64,000 nt of DNA from Prochlorococcus sp. AG-347-L19 (lineage in GTDB: Bacteria > Cyanobacteriota > Cyanobacteriia > PCC-6307 > Cyanobiaceae): positions 124,001 to 188,000 of the forward strand of contig QCCO01000001.1 in assembly GCA_003278895.1 (NCBI GenBank). Direction: 5' to 3'. Shown one piece after another: positions 38,311 through 46,994 of the stretch. The position numbers and the translations under genes are program-made. The notes beneath the pieces are model-generated. The model saw only the letters and a program-made list of their open reading frames with translations, made no database searches and was not told the DNA's origin. Within the stretch, counting starts at the first letter, position 1; each line of letters starts with the position of its first letter.

Positions 38311-38430
38311 CTAAGCTGAGTTTTTCCTAAAAATTAATTCTTCCCAATATAATCTGGAACTATTGATCTGCTCCAATTTTTGTATGCAATGCTTACATTG
38401 GCAATCTTTAAATAAAGCTTTATTTTTCAT
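38311..38430 (-). CDS. Small Cys-rich protein, 39 aa
   Basis: MKNKALFKDCQCKHCIQKLE continuing QINSSRLYWEELIFRKNSA. The CQCKHC cluster could bind a metal. No family. Confidence 0.45.
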   Translation of the reverse strand: MKNKALFKDCQCKHCIQKLEQINSSRLYWEELIFRKNSA

Positions 38431-38556
38431 TAATTTTCTCTTTCTTTAAAAGAAACACATAATCAAATATTTTCAAGTCTATTTAATTATTTTATAAGTG
38501 ATGTAAGCTGAATAAAGTAAAGATTTGATTAGGAAGAGAATTTTAATCCTATAGTT

Positions 38557-38682
38557 TTAATGGATTAAAAAAAGAGTAAAAAGTAGTAAAGTAACTGCCT
38601 TAGTTGTCTTCTTATCTTGAGGAGTGAGTATGTAATAAAAATAACTAAATTTTATTGGATCTACGCAATAAATGAGTTCCAA
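38557..38682 (-). CDS. Possible small membrane protein overlapping lptF end
   Basis: An open frame reads YILTPQDKKTTKAVTLLLFT and ends LFLIH*, like other small membrane proteins here. No ATG precedes it; the only start is a TTG at 38682 inside the LptF 3' end, giving 41 residues. The terminus is convincing, the start is not. Confidence 0.35.
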   Translation of the reverse strand: MELIYCVDPIKFSYFYYILTPQDKKTTKAVTLLLFTLFLIH

Positions 38683-39832
38683 AACCCAAAAAAATAAAGA
38701 CAGGAATCCAGGCAGATAAAAATGGGGTTATTAGTCCAATTATTCCCATAGAACTAAATACAAAGCATGTTAAATAATATAAAAAAATAAGTATTATGCT
38801 TAATCCAAATCCTTGACTTTTAGAAGATCTAATATTTTGTTTTATTCCCAAAGTACTTCCAATAAGAGAAAAAACTATACAAGAAATAGGTAAAGTTATC
38901 TTTTCGTAAATTCTAACTTTCATCTTTCGAGATTCTTTAATATTTCCAGCCATCGCATACATTCTCTCGGCTTTCCTAGCTTCAGCGATTGTCATATTTT
39001 TCGCATCATTTGGGATAGCAGCTAACTTAGAAGGACCATTATCTAAAGGGTATTTATAAGTATCAAATGAAATGGTAGATAATGACCCTTCGTCGTTGGT
39101 AATAATCATTTCTCCATTACTAAACTCCCAATTATTTAATTGATCAATAAATTTGCCATTATCTGCTGCTATTAAAATTTTTGTCCCTTTTTTAGATAGA
39201 TCAACAACAGTTACTTCATACATAACATTTTCAAGGAATCTTCTTGCATAAAAAATATGGGTTAAGTGGGAAGCATTATCAATTGGTTTATTAGTATTGG
39301 GATCTATTATTGACCCGTATTTCGAGAAAGAGATATTATATTTTCCTTTTTCTGTTTTTATAGATTTACCTATACTATTCTGCATAATATCCGCAGCGAC
39401 ACGATTAGATATTGGTACCAAATTATCATTAAAAATAAAGGTTAGTATTGTCATAAAAAGTGCGAGTGATAAAGATGGCAGAATTATACGGAAGTTATTA
39501 ATTCCCAGACTTTTTAAAGCTAATATTTCTGAATTTGAGGAAAGATTTCCATAAGTTAACAGGCATGTAAGCAAAACTGACATAGGAAATGCAAGTACCA
39601 AAAAACCAGGCAAGCTCAAGAAAAAAATTTTTAAAGCTACTACAATTGGCAGTCCAAACTCAACGATTTTCCGTATCAGATCAAACATCACTCCAACAGA
39701 TAGTGATACGATAGTGAAAGCAGAAATCGCAAAAAATAAAATTGGTATTAATTTCGAAATTATCCACCTATCAAGAAGTGGAATTCTTTTAAATGTTGAA
39801 TTAAATTTTTGCAAATATTTTATATTTTTCAA
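38645..39832 (-). CDS. LptF/LptG-family permease (YjgP/YjgQ)
   Basis: 395-residue inner-membrane permease of the lipopolysaccharide export bridge family. Helices are at about 20-50, 65-90, 100-120 and three in the C-terminal third (ISCIVFSLIGSTLGIKQNIRSSKSQGFGLSIIL), with a periplasmic beta-jellyroll insert between. Cyanobacteria usually have one fused-type homologue. Overlaps the preceding gene by 4 nt and is expected to be co-transcribed. Confidence 0.85.
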   Translation of the reverse strand: MKNIKYLQKFNSTFKRIPLLDRWIISKLIPILFFAISAFTIVSLSVGVMFDLIRKIVEFGLPIVVALKIFFLSLPGFLVLAFPMSVLLTCLLTYGNLSSNSEILALKSLGINNFRIILPSLSLALFMTILTFIFNDNLVPISNRVAADIMQNSIGKSIKTEKGKYNISFSKYGSIIDPNTNKPIDNASHLTHIFYARRFLENVMYEVTVVDLSKKGTKILIAADNGKFIDQLNNWEFSNGEMIITNDEGSLSTISFDTYKYPLDNGPSKLAAIPNDAKNMTIAEARKAERMYAMAGNIKESRKMKVRIYEKITLPISCIVFSLIGSTLGIKQNIRSSKSQGFGLSIILIFLYYLTCFVFSSMGIIGLITPFLSAWIPVFIFLGFGTHLLRRSNKI

Positions 39833-41571
39833 GAGGAAATTTTTTGGTTAGAAGAAATTACTTCTATTGGGAAAATATATACACTATTGGATCTACTGTA
39901 AGGGTTATCTCTTTTCCCATAAAGGATAGATTTTTTGTTGTAATTCATTGAATCAAAAAATACATTATTTTCTTGAAAATAAGGATCCTCTATTAATTTA
40001 ATCCTAACATTTTTATATTTAGTAATAAGCTCGTCCCCTTTCTTTAAATTTAATGAAAAGTTTTCAATCTCTTTTATGCTTTGAGAAACTAAAAGTCTTT
40101 TCCCAATAAAATCAAGTGGGACATATGTGTAGGGATCTTTTTTATTATAAGTAGCTCTTATTTCTGAAAAATCATTATATAAATAATGAGTATCACAATC
40201 AACTAAAGAAATCGTATTAGTTTGATTTTTAGCTGCAAACTCTCTGATTTTTATCGGTATTTCATTAGTTTTAAGTGGATCAAATCGTAAATAAGATGAA
40301 TAACATGACACTATCACTAAAAATGTGATGCAAATAATTGTTAATAATTTCTTGAAAAGAAAAAATCTCGAAAACTTTTTTTCTAGGTCTAAGTAAATTA
40401 TTTGCAAACCAACTGCTACTAAGAAGAAAATATAAGGCTGAATAAATAATGAATGCCTAGTTAAACCAAATGATAGCTGTCCAAAACTAATCAAAAGAAC
40501 TACAAATATTAAATTTATTATTGTTACATCTAATGCAAATTTTAGTGATTGAGATTTTTTATATGAAATAGAAATTTTTATATTATCCTTTAATCTTTTA
40601 TAAACAGTATAGATACACAGAAATAATATTATAAATGAATTTGATAATGTAAGAATACTGATTTTAGAATATTGAGGTAAGAAGGCAAATGGAGTGAAAA
40701 AACCTCTATAGTCAAATGGAATTCTTTGCCCGCTATTAAAAGGTAGAAAAAATATAATTACCAGAAAAAATGTTAAAAAACCTAATTTATTGAATTTAAT
40801 TAAAGCAATTAATTTATCCAATAAGAATTTTCTTCTTGAATTTATTGAAATTAATTTGATTTTAAAAATTCTCTTTAAGTAAAAATATAAATTATGAGAA
40901 AAAAAATGTACTAGAGAAGGATAACTTGTAATTAAAGACAAGCAAAAACCATATTTTGAAGCCTTATTATGAAAAAATATTGTTGAAGAAATAGATAATA
41001 ATGAACCATATATAAACCAAATAGAACTTCCCAAATGATATGTATAAGAATTTATAGAATAAAGACCCAACAAGCCAAAAGAACAAATAAAGGATATATA
41101 TTTTGATATACCTAAAAATTTAAGTGATTGATAAAAAAGCAACATCAATAAAATAAAAAAGAATATGTTAACAAACGAGGCATATTCATAAAAGTCTCCA
41201 AAACCATCAGGTAAATATAATCCATATACAAAACCTGATAAAGGTGGATATGTCATTTTAAAAGACAAAAAAAGTAGAGATCTAACAAAGTCGAAAGGAA
41301 TTATCTCAGCAACTAAGGCTAATAAATATCTAAAAGGAGTAAATATTGAACCTGTTTTCCATATATGACCAATCCAATGACCTCGCGAAAAAATTGAAGA
41401 ATCAGTTAGATATTTATAAACATCGCTAGAATCACATTCGTGAAAGTGAAATACAGAAACAATTGAATGATTTATTAATGTTAGAAAAATAAATATTAAA
41501 ATTATTATTTTTTCTTTACTATCAAGGATATTAGTAAGTTTTTTTAAAATAAACAATTGATTAAATTGCAA
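39829..41571 (-). CDS. Large polytopic membrane protein
   Basis: 580 residues with 10-12 hydrophobic segments, then a soluble C-terminal domain of about 140 residues. The N-terminal loop pattern HECDSSDVYKYLTDSSIFS resembles GT-C glycosyltransferases, where an acidic residue in the first loop is catalytic, but no family is certain. It is directly upstream of the LptF-like permease (4-nt overlap), which points to a role in surface glycolipid assembly. Confidence 0.7.
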   Translation of the reverse strand: MQFNQLFILKKLTNILDSKEKIIILIFIFLTLINHSIVSVFHFHECDSSDVYKYLTDSSIFSRGHWIGHIWKTGSIFTPFRYLLALVAEIIPFDFVRSLLFLSFKMTYPPLSGFVYGLYLPDGFGDFYEYASFVNIFFFILLMLLFYQSLKFLGISKYISFICSFGLLGLYSINSYTYHLGSSIWFIYGSLLSISSTIFFHNKASKYGFCLSLITSYPSLVHFFSHNLYFYLKRIFKIKLISINSRRKFLLDKLIALIKFNKLGFLTFFLVIIFFLPFNSGQRIPFDYRGFFTPFAFLPQYSKISILTLSNSFIILFLCIYTVYKRLKDNIKISISYKKSQSLKFALDVTIINLIFVVLLISFGQLSFGLTRHSLFIQPYIFFLVAVGLQIIYLDLEKKFSRFFLFKKLLTIICITFLVIVSCYSSYLRFDPLKTNEIPIKIREFAAKNQTNTISLVDCDTHYLYNDFSEIRATYNKKDPYTYVPLDFIGKRLLVSQSIKEIENFSLNLKKGDELITKYKNVRIKLIEDPYFQENNVFFDSMNYNKKSILYGKRDNPYSRSNSVYIFPIEVISSNQKISS

Positions 41572-41650
41572 CTAACACTTTAAAAATAACTTAAAAATAC
41601 ATTGATTCAAAATTAATCACTAATTTTCTAGTTTTTATTAAGTCAAATAT

Positions 41651-41746
41651 TTATTGAATTGAATCCCCCTTTTTATTTGCTTTAACTTTTGGTGAAGTCT
41701 CAATTATGGGCACTACATACACCCTAAGCTTATTAACGAGAACTAT
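41651..41746 (-). pseudogene. Degraded copy of the small gene at 50121-50264
   Basis: The reading frame ends IIETSPKVKANKKGDSIQ, matching KIQTSPKVKEKKKGWFN at the end of the intact 50121-50264 gene, with related upstream residues. No start codon remains and the helix is missing. It shares an exact 21-nt stretch with the intact copy. Confidence 0.55.
41680..41700. repeat. 21-nt direct repeat, left copy
   Basis: Identical over 21 nt to 50147-50167 in the same orientation (core AACTTTTGGTGAAGTCT). The two copies are coding in the related small proteins and bracket the 8.4-kb glycan cluster. Confidence 0.7.
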
Positions 41747-41887
41747 TACAGAAGGTCTTCAAAATAAATAGTTTTTAAAGGAATAATGAATAACCAATTT
41801 TTATTAGATATAAAAAGATTTATAAGGAATTATTCTAATAGCATTTAATTATCAATCTAAGTTAGATAGTAAGGGAATGAATTATCT

Positions 41888-42406
41888 TTAATCTATTCTT
41901 AAATCGTAATTATTCAATATTCTCCATATGTTTAATTCTTCATTAACGTATACCAAAGATATTTTGGATAATAAAATTTTTTTCCTTAGTTTAGGCATTC
42001 TTGAAATCAAAAGATCTTTATGATATTTTTTATGATTCCCATATGCGAGGCTTATATGTGGTTCATAATCTTTTTTGCTAGCAAACTTAGATAATTTATA
42101 AATATTATTTCTTAAATTATTTAATTCAATAGATTTATTCGTTTTTATAAAAAATGATTTAAATTTTTCATCACTAAAATCAAATTTTTCTAAATTTAAA
42201 ATTATTGCTTGATTTTTATTACTTAAATTTTTCAGATTTTTTAAAAAATCACAACCCAATTTTTCATATGGACCGCATATTGTTAAATGGATATCAAACT
42301 TTGGACTTTTGAGAAATATTTGCACATTATCTTTAATTGAGTTTAGATATAAAGTGTCTTTTATGGAAAACTGTCCCCATATCCAATAGGCCTTACTGAT
42401 CCTCAT
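41888..42406 (-). CDS. 2H phosphoesterase, RNA ligase-like
   Basis: 172 residues. Two H-x-[ST] motifs are visible (FDIHLTICGPYEK and PHISLAYGNHKK), separated by about 70 residues, as in 2'-5' RNA ligase/LigT and cyclic phosphodiesterase families. Substrate unknown. It opens the cluster and is divergent from the aldolase, 121 nt between starts. Confidence 0.75.
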   Translation of the reverse strand: MRISKAYWIWGQFSIKDTLYLNSIKDNVQIFLKSPKFDIHLTICGPYEKLGCDFLKNLKNLSNKNQAIILNLEKFDFSDEKFKSFFIKTNKSIELNNLRNNIYKLSKFASKKDYEPHISLAYGNHKKYHKDLLISRMPKLRKKILLSKISLVYVNEELNIWRILNNYDLRID

Positions 42407-42527
42407 AAGAAAATTTATAACAGTAAAACTTTAATTTCGATTCAAAAATTTTAATTAGAAACATTTAGTCACTTAATATACTATTAAATAATTTAATCCC
42501 TTATATTTAAATTATTAATTATTAATA

Positions 42528-43523
42528 ATGTTTAGTGAGATTTTTAAATTAAAAGAACTTTCTGCAAAATTAGGTAATGATTTGTCTTTAATACAAGCCA
42601 GTGGAGGTAACACATCAATAAAATTAGATGGTAAATTATTAGTCAAAGCTTCTGGAAAGAAATTAAAAGATGCATTAAATGAAGATATATTTGTTTCTCT
42701 TGATTTAATAAAGATAAGAAATGAATTAGCAATAAATAAATCTAAAAAAGAACTTAATTTTAAAAATATTTGTGGATCAAGTTTAAGAGCATCAATAGAA
42801 ACTAGTCTGCATGCCATCATGCCATATAAGGTTGTCCTCCATACACATTCAGTTGATACAATTGCTATCACCTTATTGTCTAATTCATATAATTATTTAG
42901 ATAAATTAATGAAGGATATTAATTGGAAATTTATACCTTATTTCAAACCAGGCATAACACTAGCTAAAGCAATCTCCAAGGAATTTCAAGACAATCCTAC
43001 TCCTGCGAATGTTTTGGTACTTGCCAATCATGGGTTAGTTGTTGGAGAAGAATCAATTGAGAAAGCGGAAGCATTGCATAAAGAAATCATCTCAAGATTA
43101 AAACAGAAACTTAGGAAGCAAATAACTCCAAATATACAAAAATTAAATTCAATAATTAATAAAATCCCAAATTCAAGACTTCCCACTTTTGAAGTGATAC
43201 ATAGTTTAGCGACAGATCGACAAAGCTTTAAATATGTACAAAATAATTCTCCTTTCCCAGATCATTTAGTTTTTTGCGGGAGAAAGCCATTAATAATAAA
43301 TAATGATTTCAGTTTTAAAGAAAATACATATGGGATTATCAAAGGACTAGGTGTGATATTGTTCGAGGATTCTAATATTGCGACAGAGGAAATGCTTAAA
43401 GCTCAAGCAGAAGTCTTCTTAAGAATACCTGAAAACAAAAATATAAATTTTTTATCGGATAAAGATTGTGATGAAATCTTGAACTTAGAATCTGAAAAAT
43501 ATAGAAAGAAATTGTTTGTTTAA
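42528..43523 (+). CDS. Class II aldolase/adducin-family protein
   Basis: 331 residues. The Zn-aldolase core has IQASGGNTSIKLDGKLLVKASG (phosphate-binding loop), HTHSVDT with two His ligands, and LANHGLVVGEE with the third. It resembles the aldolase half of RhaD-type proteins. It has an added C-terminal domain of about 110 residues. The substrate is likely a sugar phosphate. It is the first plus-strand gene of the glycan cluster. Confidence 0.82.
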   Translation: MFSEIFKLKELSAKLGNDLSLIQASGGNTSIKLDGKLLVKASGKKLKDALNEDIFVSLDLIKIRNELAINKSKKELNFKNICGSSLRASIETSLHAIMPYKVVLHTHSVDTIAITLLSNSYNYLDKLMKDINWKFIPYFKPGITLAKAISKEFQDNPTPANVLVLANHGLVVGEESIEKAEALHKEIISRLKQKLRKQITPNIQKLNSIINKIPNSRLPTFEVIHSLATDRQSFKYVQNNSPFPDHLVFCGRKPLIINNDFSFKENTYGIIKGLGVILFEDSNIATEEMLKAQAEVFLRIPENKNINFLSDKDCDEILNLESEKYRKKLFV

Positions 43524-43535
43524 AAAAACATAAAA

Positions 43536-45188
43536 ATGCAAATAATAATACCAATGTCAGGAAAAGGTGAGAGGTTTAAAAAAGCAGGTTATTCGCAGCC
43601 TAAACCTTTGATAGAAATAAACAATAAACCAATAATTGCTCACGTACTAGACATGTTCCCTGGAGAAAAAGATGTGACTTTTATATGTAATCGAGATCAT
43701 ATTGAGACAACCAATATGGAAGCTTTGCTTAATCATTATTGTCCAACAGGTAGAGTTATTACAATCGAGCCACATAAATTGGGTCCTGTTTTTGCTGTCT
43801 CTAAAATTTTTGATTTAATTGATGATAAAAAGCCTACAATTGTCAATTATTGTGATTTTAACTGTTATTGGAATTATGAATACTTTAAAAAATGGCTTTT
43901 GAAATTAAATCCTGATGGATGTATTCCTGCTTATAAGGGATTTCATCCGCATTCACTAGCTGGTAATAATTATGCCTTTATTAGAGAGAAGAACGGGTGG
44001 ATGACAAAAATACAAGAAAAAAAACCATTTACGAATGATAAGTTAAATGAATTTGCGTCTAGTGGGACCTATTACTACGCAAACGGGAAAATACTAAAAG
44101 ATTTTTTTAAAAAAACGATTGATTCAAATTTAAAAGTAAATAACGAATATTATTGCAGTGTTGTTTATAATTTAATGGTTAAAGAGAGTCTAAAAGTAGC
44201 TATATTTGAACTTCAGCATTTTATGCAATGGGGAACCCCTGATGACTTAAATGAATACTTGAGATGGTCTAATGGATTTACCGCATTAGCGAGTTACAAA
44301 AACTCAAAAACTATTTTTCCATCCTCGACTCTAATTCCAATGGCAGGGAAAGGGAGTCGTTTTAAAAAAGAAAACTATAAATTATCTAAACCTTTAATAC
44401 CGATATCGGGAATTCCAATGGTTATTCAGGCCGTAAAAAGCCTCCCAAAAACAAATACATACTCTTTCATTGCTTTAGAAAATTTATTTAATAAAAATGA
44501 TTTAAAAAAAGTATTAAATTCTAATTTTGAAAATATTAGAATTAAATTATTAAATAAAATAACTGATGGACAATGTTCAACATGTTTAAGTGCGATAAAT
44601 GAAATCCCGTGTCAGCAACCAGTCACTATTAGTGCTTGTGATCATGGCGTCATATTCAAGAATCAAAAATTTGATAAAATGTTTAGTGATAAAAATATAG
44701 ACATAATTGTATGGGTAACAAGAAGCCATCCTGAAGCAATAAGAAAGCCTGAAATGTTTGGTTGGGTACAAGAATCAAATAATAAAATAAATAAAGTATC
44801 GGTTAAGAAGCCGTTAGGTAATCCCAAAAAGGATCCAATATTAATAGGAACTTTTACATTTAAAAAAGCTTCAATTTTTAAGGAATGTGCACAAAATCTA
44901 ATCCATAGAAATGGGAGAGTTAATGGTGAGTTTTACGTAGATAGTTGTATAAATGATGCTTTATTACTTGGATATAAATGCCACGTTTTTGATGTCGATC
45001 ATTATTTCTCGTGGGGGACTCCAAATGAACTTAGAACCTTCGAGTATTGGCAATCTTGTTTTCATAAGTGGAAAAGTCATGAATATTCATGGTCCAGAGA
45101 TCCTTGGAAAGATGATTTAACTAATGGTTTTGAACCAGAACACTTAAAAGAAATAAATCCCAAATTACCTTTATTAAATAATGCTTAA
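43536..45188 (+). CDS. Tandem sugar-1-phosphate nucleotidyltransferase
   Basis: 550 residues containing two complete nucleotidyltransferase domains. The first starts MQIIIPMSGKGERFKKAGYS. The second starts near residue 267 with STLIPMAGKGSRFKKENY. Each has the GxGxRF nucleotide loop, a KPLI motif and a C-terminal Y..WGTPxxL segment (MQWGTPDDLNEYL; FSWGTPNELRTFEYW). The second has a divergent but recognisable ACDHG metal site. Two NTase domains in one chain suggest sequential or dual NDP-sugar formation. Overlaps the next gene by 8 nt. Confidence 0.85.
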   Translation: MQIIIPMSGKGERFKKAGYSQPKPLIEINNKPIIAHVLDMFPGEKDVTFICNRDHIETTNMEALLNHYCPTGRVITIEPHKLGPVFAVSKIFDLIDDKKPTIVNYCDFNCYWNYEYFKKWLLKLNPDGCIPAYKGFHPHSLAGNNYAFIREKNGWMTKIQEKKPFTNDKLNEFASSGTYYYANGKILKDFFKKTIDSNLKVNNEYYCSVVYNLMVKESLKVAIFELQHFMQWGTPDDLNEYLRWSNGFTALASYKNSKTIFPSSTLIPMAGKGSRFKKENYKLSKPLIPISGIPMVIQAVKSLPKTNTYSFIALENLFNKNDLKKVLNSNFENIRIKLLNKITDGQCSTCLSAINEIPCQQPVTISACDHGVIFKNQKFDKMFSDKNIDIIVWVTRSHPEAIRKPEMFGWVQESNNKINKVSVKKPLGNPKKDPILIGTFTFKKASIFKECAQNLIHRNGRVNGEFYVDSCINDALLLGYKCHVFDVDHYFSWGTPNELRTFEYWQSCFHKWKSHEYSWSRDPWKDDLTNGFEPEHLKEINPKLPLLNNA

Positions 45189-45582
45189 AAATAAAAAAAA
45201 TAAAGAATTACTAAAATATATTTTTGTAGGTTTATCAACGGTTCTTATCGATTTTATTATCTACAAATTTTTAATAAAATTTATTGTTATTTATTTAGCC
45301 AAAACCATAAGCTTTTTATCCGGAACCTTTTTCTCCTACCAATTAAATAGAACTTGGACTTTTAAATCAGGAAAAAAAACAGTATCACAATTTATTAAAT
45401 ACCTAATTATTCACATCACTAGTTTAATGCTAAATGTATTTATAAATTCATTACTTCTTAATACATTTTCTAAGAATTATTTTTTGAGTTATGAAGTTTC
45501 TTTTTTGATAGCTACTTTAACATCAGCTATTTATAATTTTTTATTTATTAAAGTGTTTATATTTAATAATACTAAGAGTTAA
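45181..45582 (+). CDS. GtrA-family membrane protein
   Basis: 133 residues, four helices. GtrA signature: LLKYIFVGLSTVLIDFIIYKF and ISFLSGTFFSYQLNRTWTF. GtrA proteins are thought to flip undecaprenyl-linked sugars or to help membrane glycosyltransferases. It starts inside the 3' end of the nucleotidyltransferase gene. Confidence 0.9.
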   Translation: MLKNKKNKELLKYIFVGLSTVLIDFIIYKFLIKFIVIYLAKTISFLSGTFFSYQLNRTWTFKSGKKTVSQFIKYLIIHITSLMLNVFINSLLLNTFSKNYFLSYEVSFLIATLTSAIYNFLFIKVFIFNNTKS

Positions 45583-45645
45583 TATTAATCTTTGAGTTAA
45601 AAACTTAACAATTAAAATAACACTAATTAAAGAAATTTTATTAAT

Positions 45646-46377
45646 TTGAAAAAACTATCTGTCATATTACCTTGTTTTAATGAATCAAAAAATATTCCTT
45701 ATGTGCTTGAGAAATTTGGCAAAGTGATAAATAGTGATGATATTGAATTAATTATTGTAGATAATGGCTCTGAAGATAATACTCTTAAAATATTAGAAGA
45801 ACTAATTCCTAAATACTCTTTCGCTAAACTTGAAAAAGTTAAAGTAAACAAAGGATATGGTTATGGAATTAAATCTGGTTTAAAGGTAGCGCAAGGTAAA
45901 TATTTATCTTGGACTCACGCTGATATGCAAACTGATCCCAATGATGTAATTAAAGGACTTAATTTAATTGAAAATTGTAGCTCAAGAGATAAATTATTTA
46001 TTAAAGGGAAAAGAAAAGGAAGACCATGGAGTGATGAATTTTTTACAATAGGAATGTCTTTTTTTGAAAGCATTTTACTTTTTACACCTTTATGGGATAT
46101 AAACGCTCAACCTAATATTTTTTCAAGAGAATTATTTGATAATTTGAAATGTGCTCCGGATGATTTTTCATTTGACTTGTTTTATTATTATTTGGCAGTT
46201 AAAAATAACTACAAAATAATTCGTTTTGAAGTTAGTTTTAGGAAAAGATATTATGGACAATCTAGTTGGAATATTAATTGGTTATCAAAGATCAAGTTTA
46301 TAGCAAGAACTGTTAAATTTACATTCAAACTTATTTTGAAAATCAATTTTAGTAATAAACTAAATTATAGGATTTAG
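45646..46377 (+). CDS. Family 2 glycosyltransferase, DPM-like
   Basis: 243 residues. LSVILPCFNESKNIPYVLEKF, ELIIVDNGSEDNT and WTHADMQTDP are GT2/polyprenyl-phosphate glycosyltransferase motifs. It is likely to load a sugar onto a lipid carrier for the neighbouring membrane transferases. The start is TTG at 45646, immediately in front of the conserved KKLSVILP; no ATG is available. Confidence 0.87.
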   Translation: MKKLSVILPCFNESKNIPYVLEKFGKVINSDDIELIIVDNGSEDNTLKILEELIPKYSFAKLEKVKVNKGYGYGIKSGLKVAQGKYLSWTHADMQTDPNDVIKGLNLIENCSSRDKLFIKGKRKGRPWSDEFFTIGMSFFESILLFTPLWDINAQPNIFSRELFDNLKCAPDDFSFDLFYYYLAVKNNYKIIRFEVSFRKRYYGQSSWNINWLSKIKFIARTVKFTFKLILKINFSNKLNYRI

Positions 46378-46399
46378 TATTGATAAATAAAAATTAAAA

Positions 46400-46987
46400 A
46401 TGCTGGTTATACACCATAGAAGGAATACTATAGACTCATTAAAGGCAGTTAATTCCCATTTAGGAGTCGAAGTTGATATTAGAAGTTTTGGAAACAAATT
46501 AATCATAAATCATGATCCTTTCAAAGAATCTATAAATTTTGAAGATTGGCTAATCCACTATAAACACAAATTATTAATTCTTAATGTCAAGGAAGAAGGT
46601 TTAGAGGAACCTTTAATTCTTTTGATGAAAAAGTATAAAATAAACAATTTCTTTTTTTTAGATCAATCATTCCCCTTTCTTATAAAAACAATCTTTATTG
46701 GCGAGAAAAGAACATCTATAAGAGTCTCTGAATATGAATCAATTGAAACTGCCCTAAAATTGAGTGGGAAAGCTGAATGGGTTTGGGTGGATTTTTTTAA
46801 TTATTTCCCTCTTGATTATGAAAGTTTTTTAAAACTAAAAGAAGCAAAATTTAAACTTTGCCTTGTTTCTCCTGAACTTCAAGGGCATTCTTATAAAAAA
46901 GTTGATCATTTAAAAAATGAAATAAAAAAAATGAAAATTAATTTTGATGCAGTTTGTACTAAAAATCCAAATCTTTGGAATGGATGA
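46400..46987 (+). CDS. Glycerophosphodiester phosphodiesterase-like protein
   Basis: 195 residues, shorter than typical GDPD (about 250). It has LVIHHRRNTIDSLKAVNSH, GVEVDIRSFGNKLIINHDPF (Glu-x-Asp and His of the active site) and SPELQGH near the end. The TIM-barrel fold is clear; the diester substrate could be a wall or surface glycerol phosphate. Embedded in the glycan operon, 22 nt after the GT2 gene. Confidence 0.75.
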   Translation: MLVIHHRRNTIDSLKAVNSHLGVEVDIRSFGNKLIINHDPFKESINFEDWLIHYKHKLLILNVKEEGLEEPLILLMKKYKINNFFFLDQSFPFLIKTIFIGEKRTSIRVSEYESIETALKLSGKAEWVWVDFFNYFPLDYESFLKLKEAKFKLCLVSPELQGHSYKKVDHLKNEIKKMKINFDAVCTKNPNLWNG

Positions 46988-46994
46988 ATAACTT

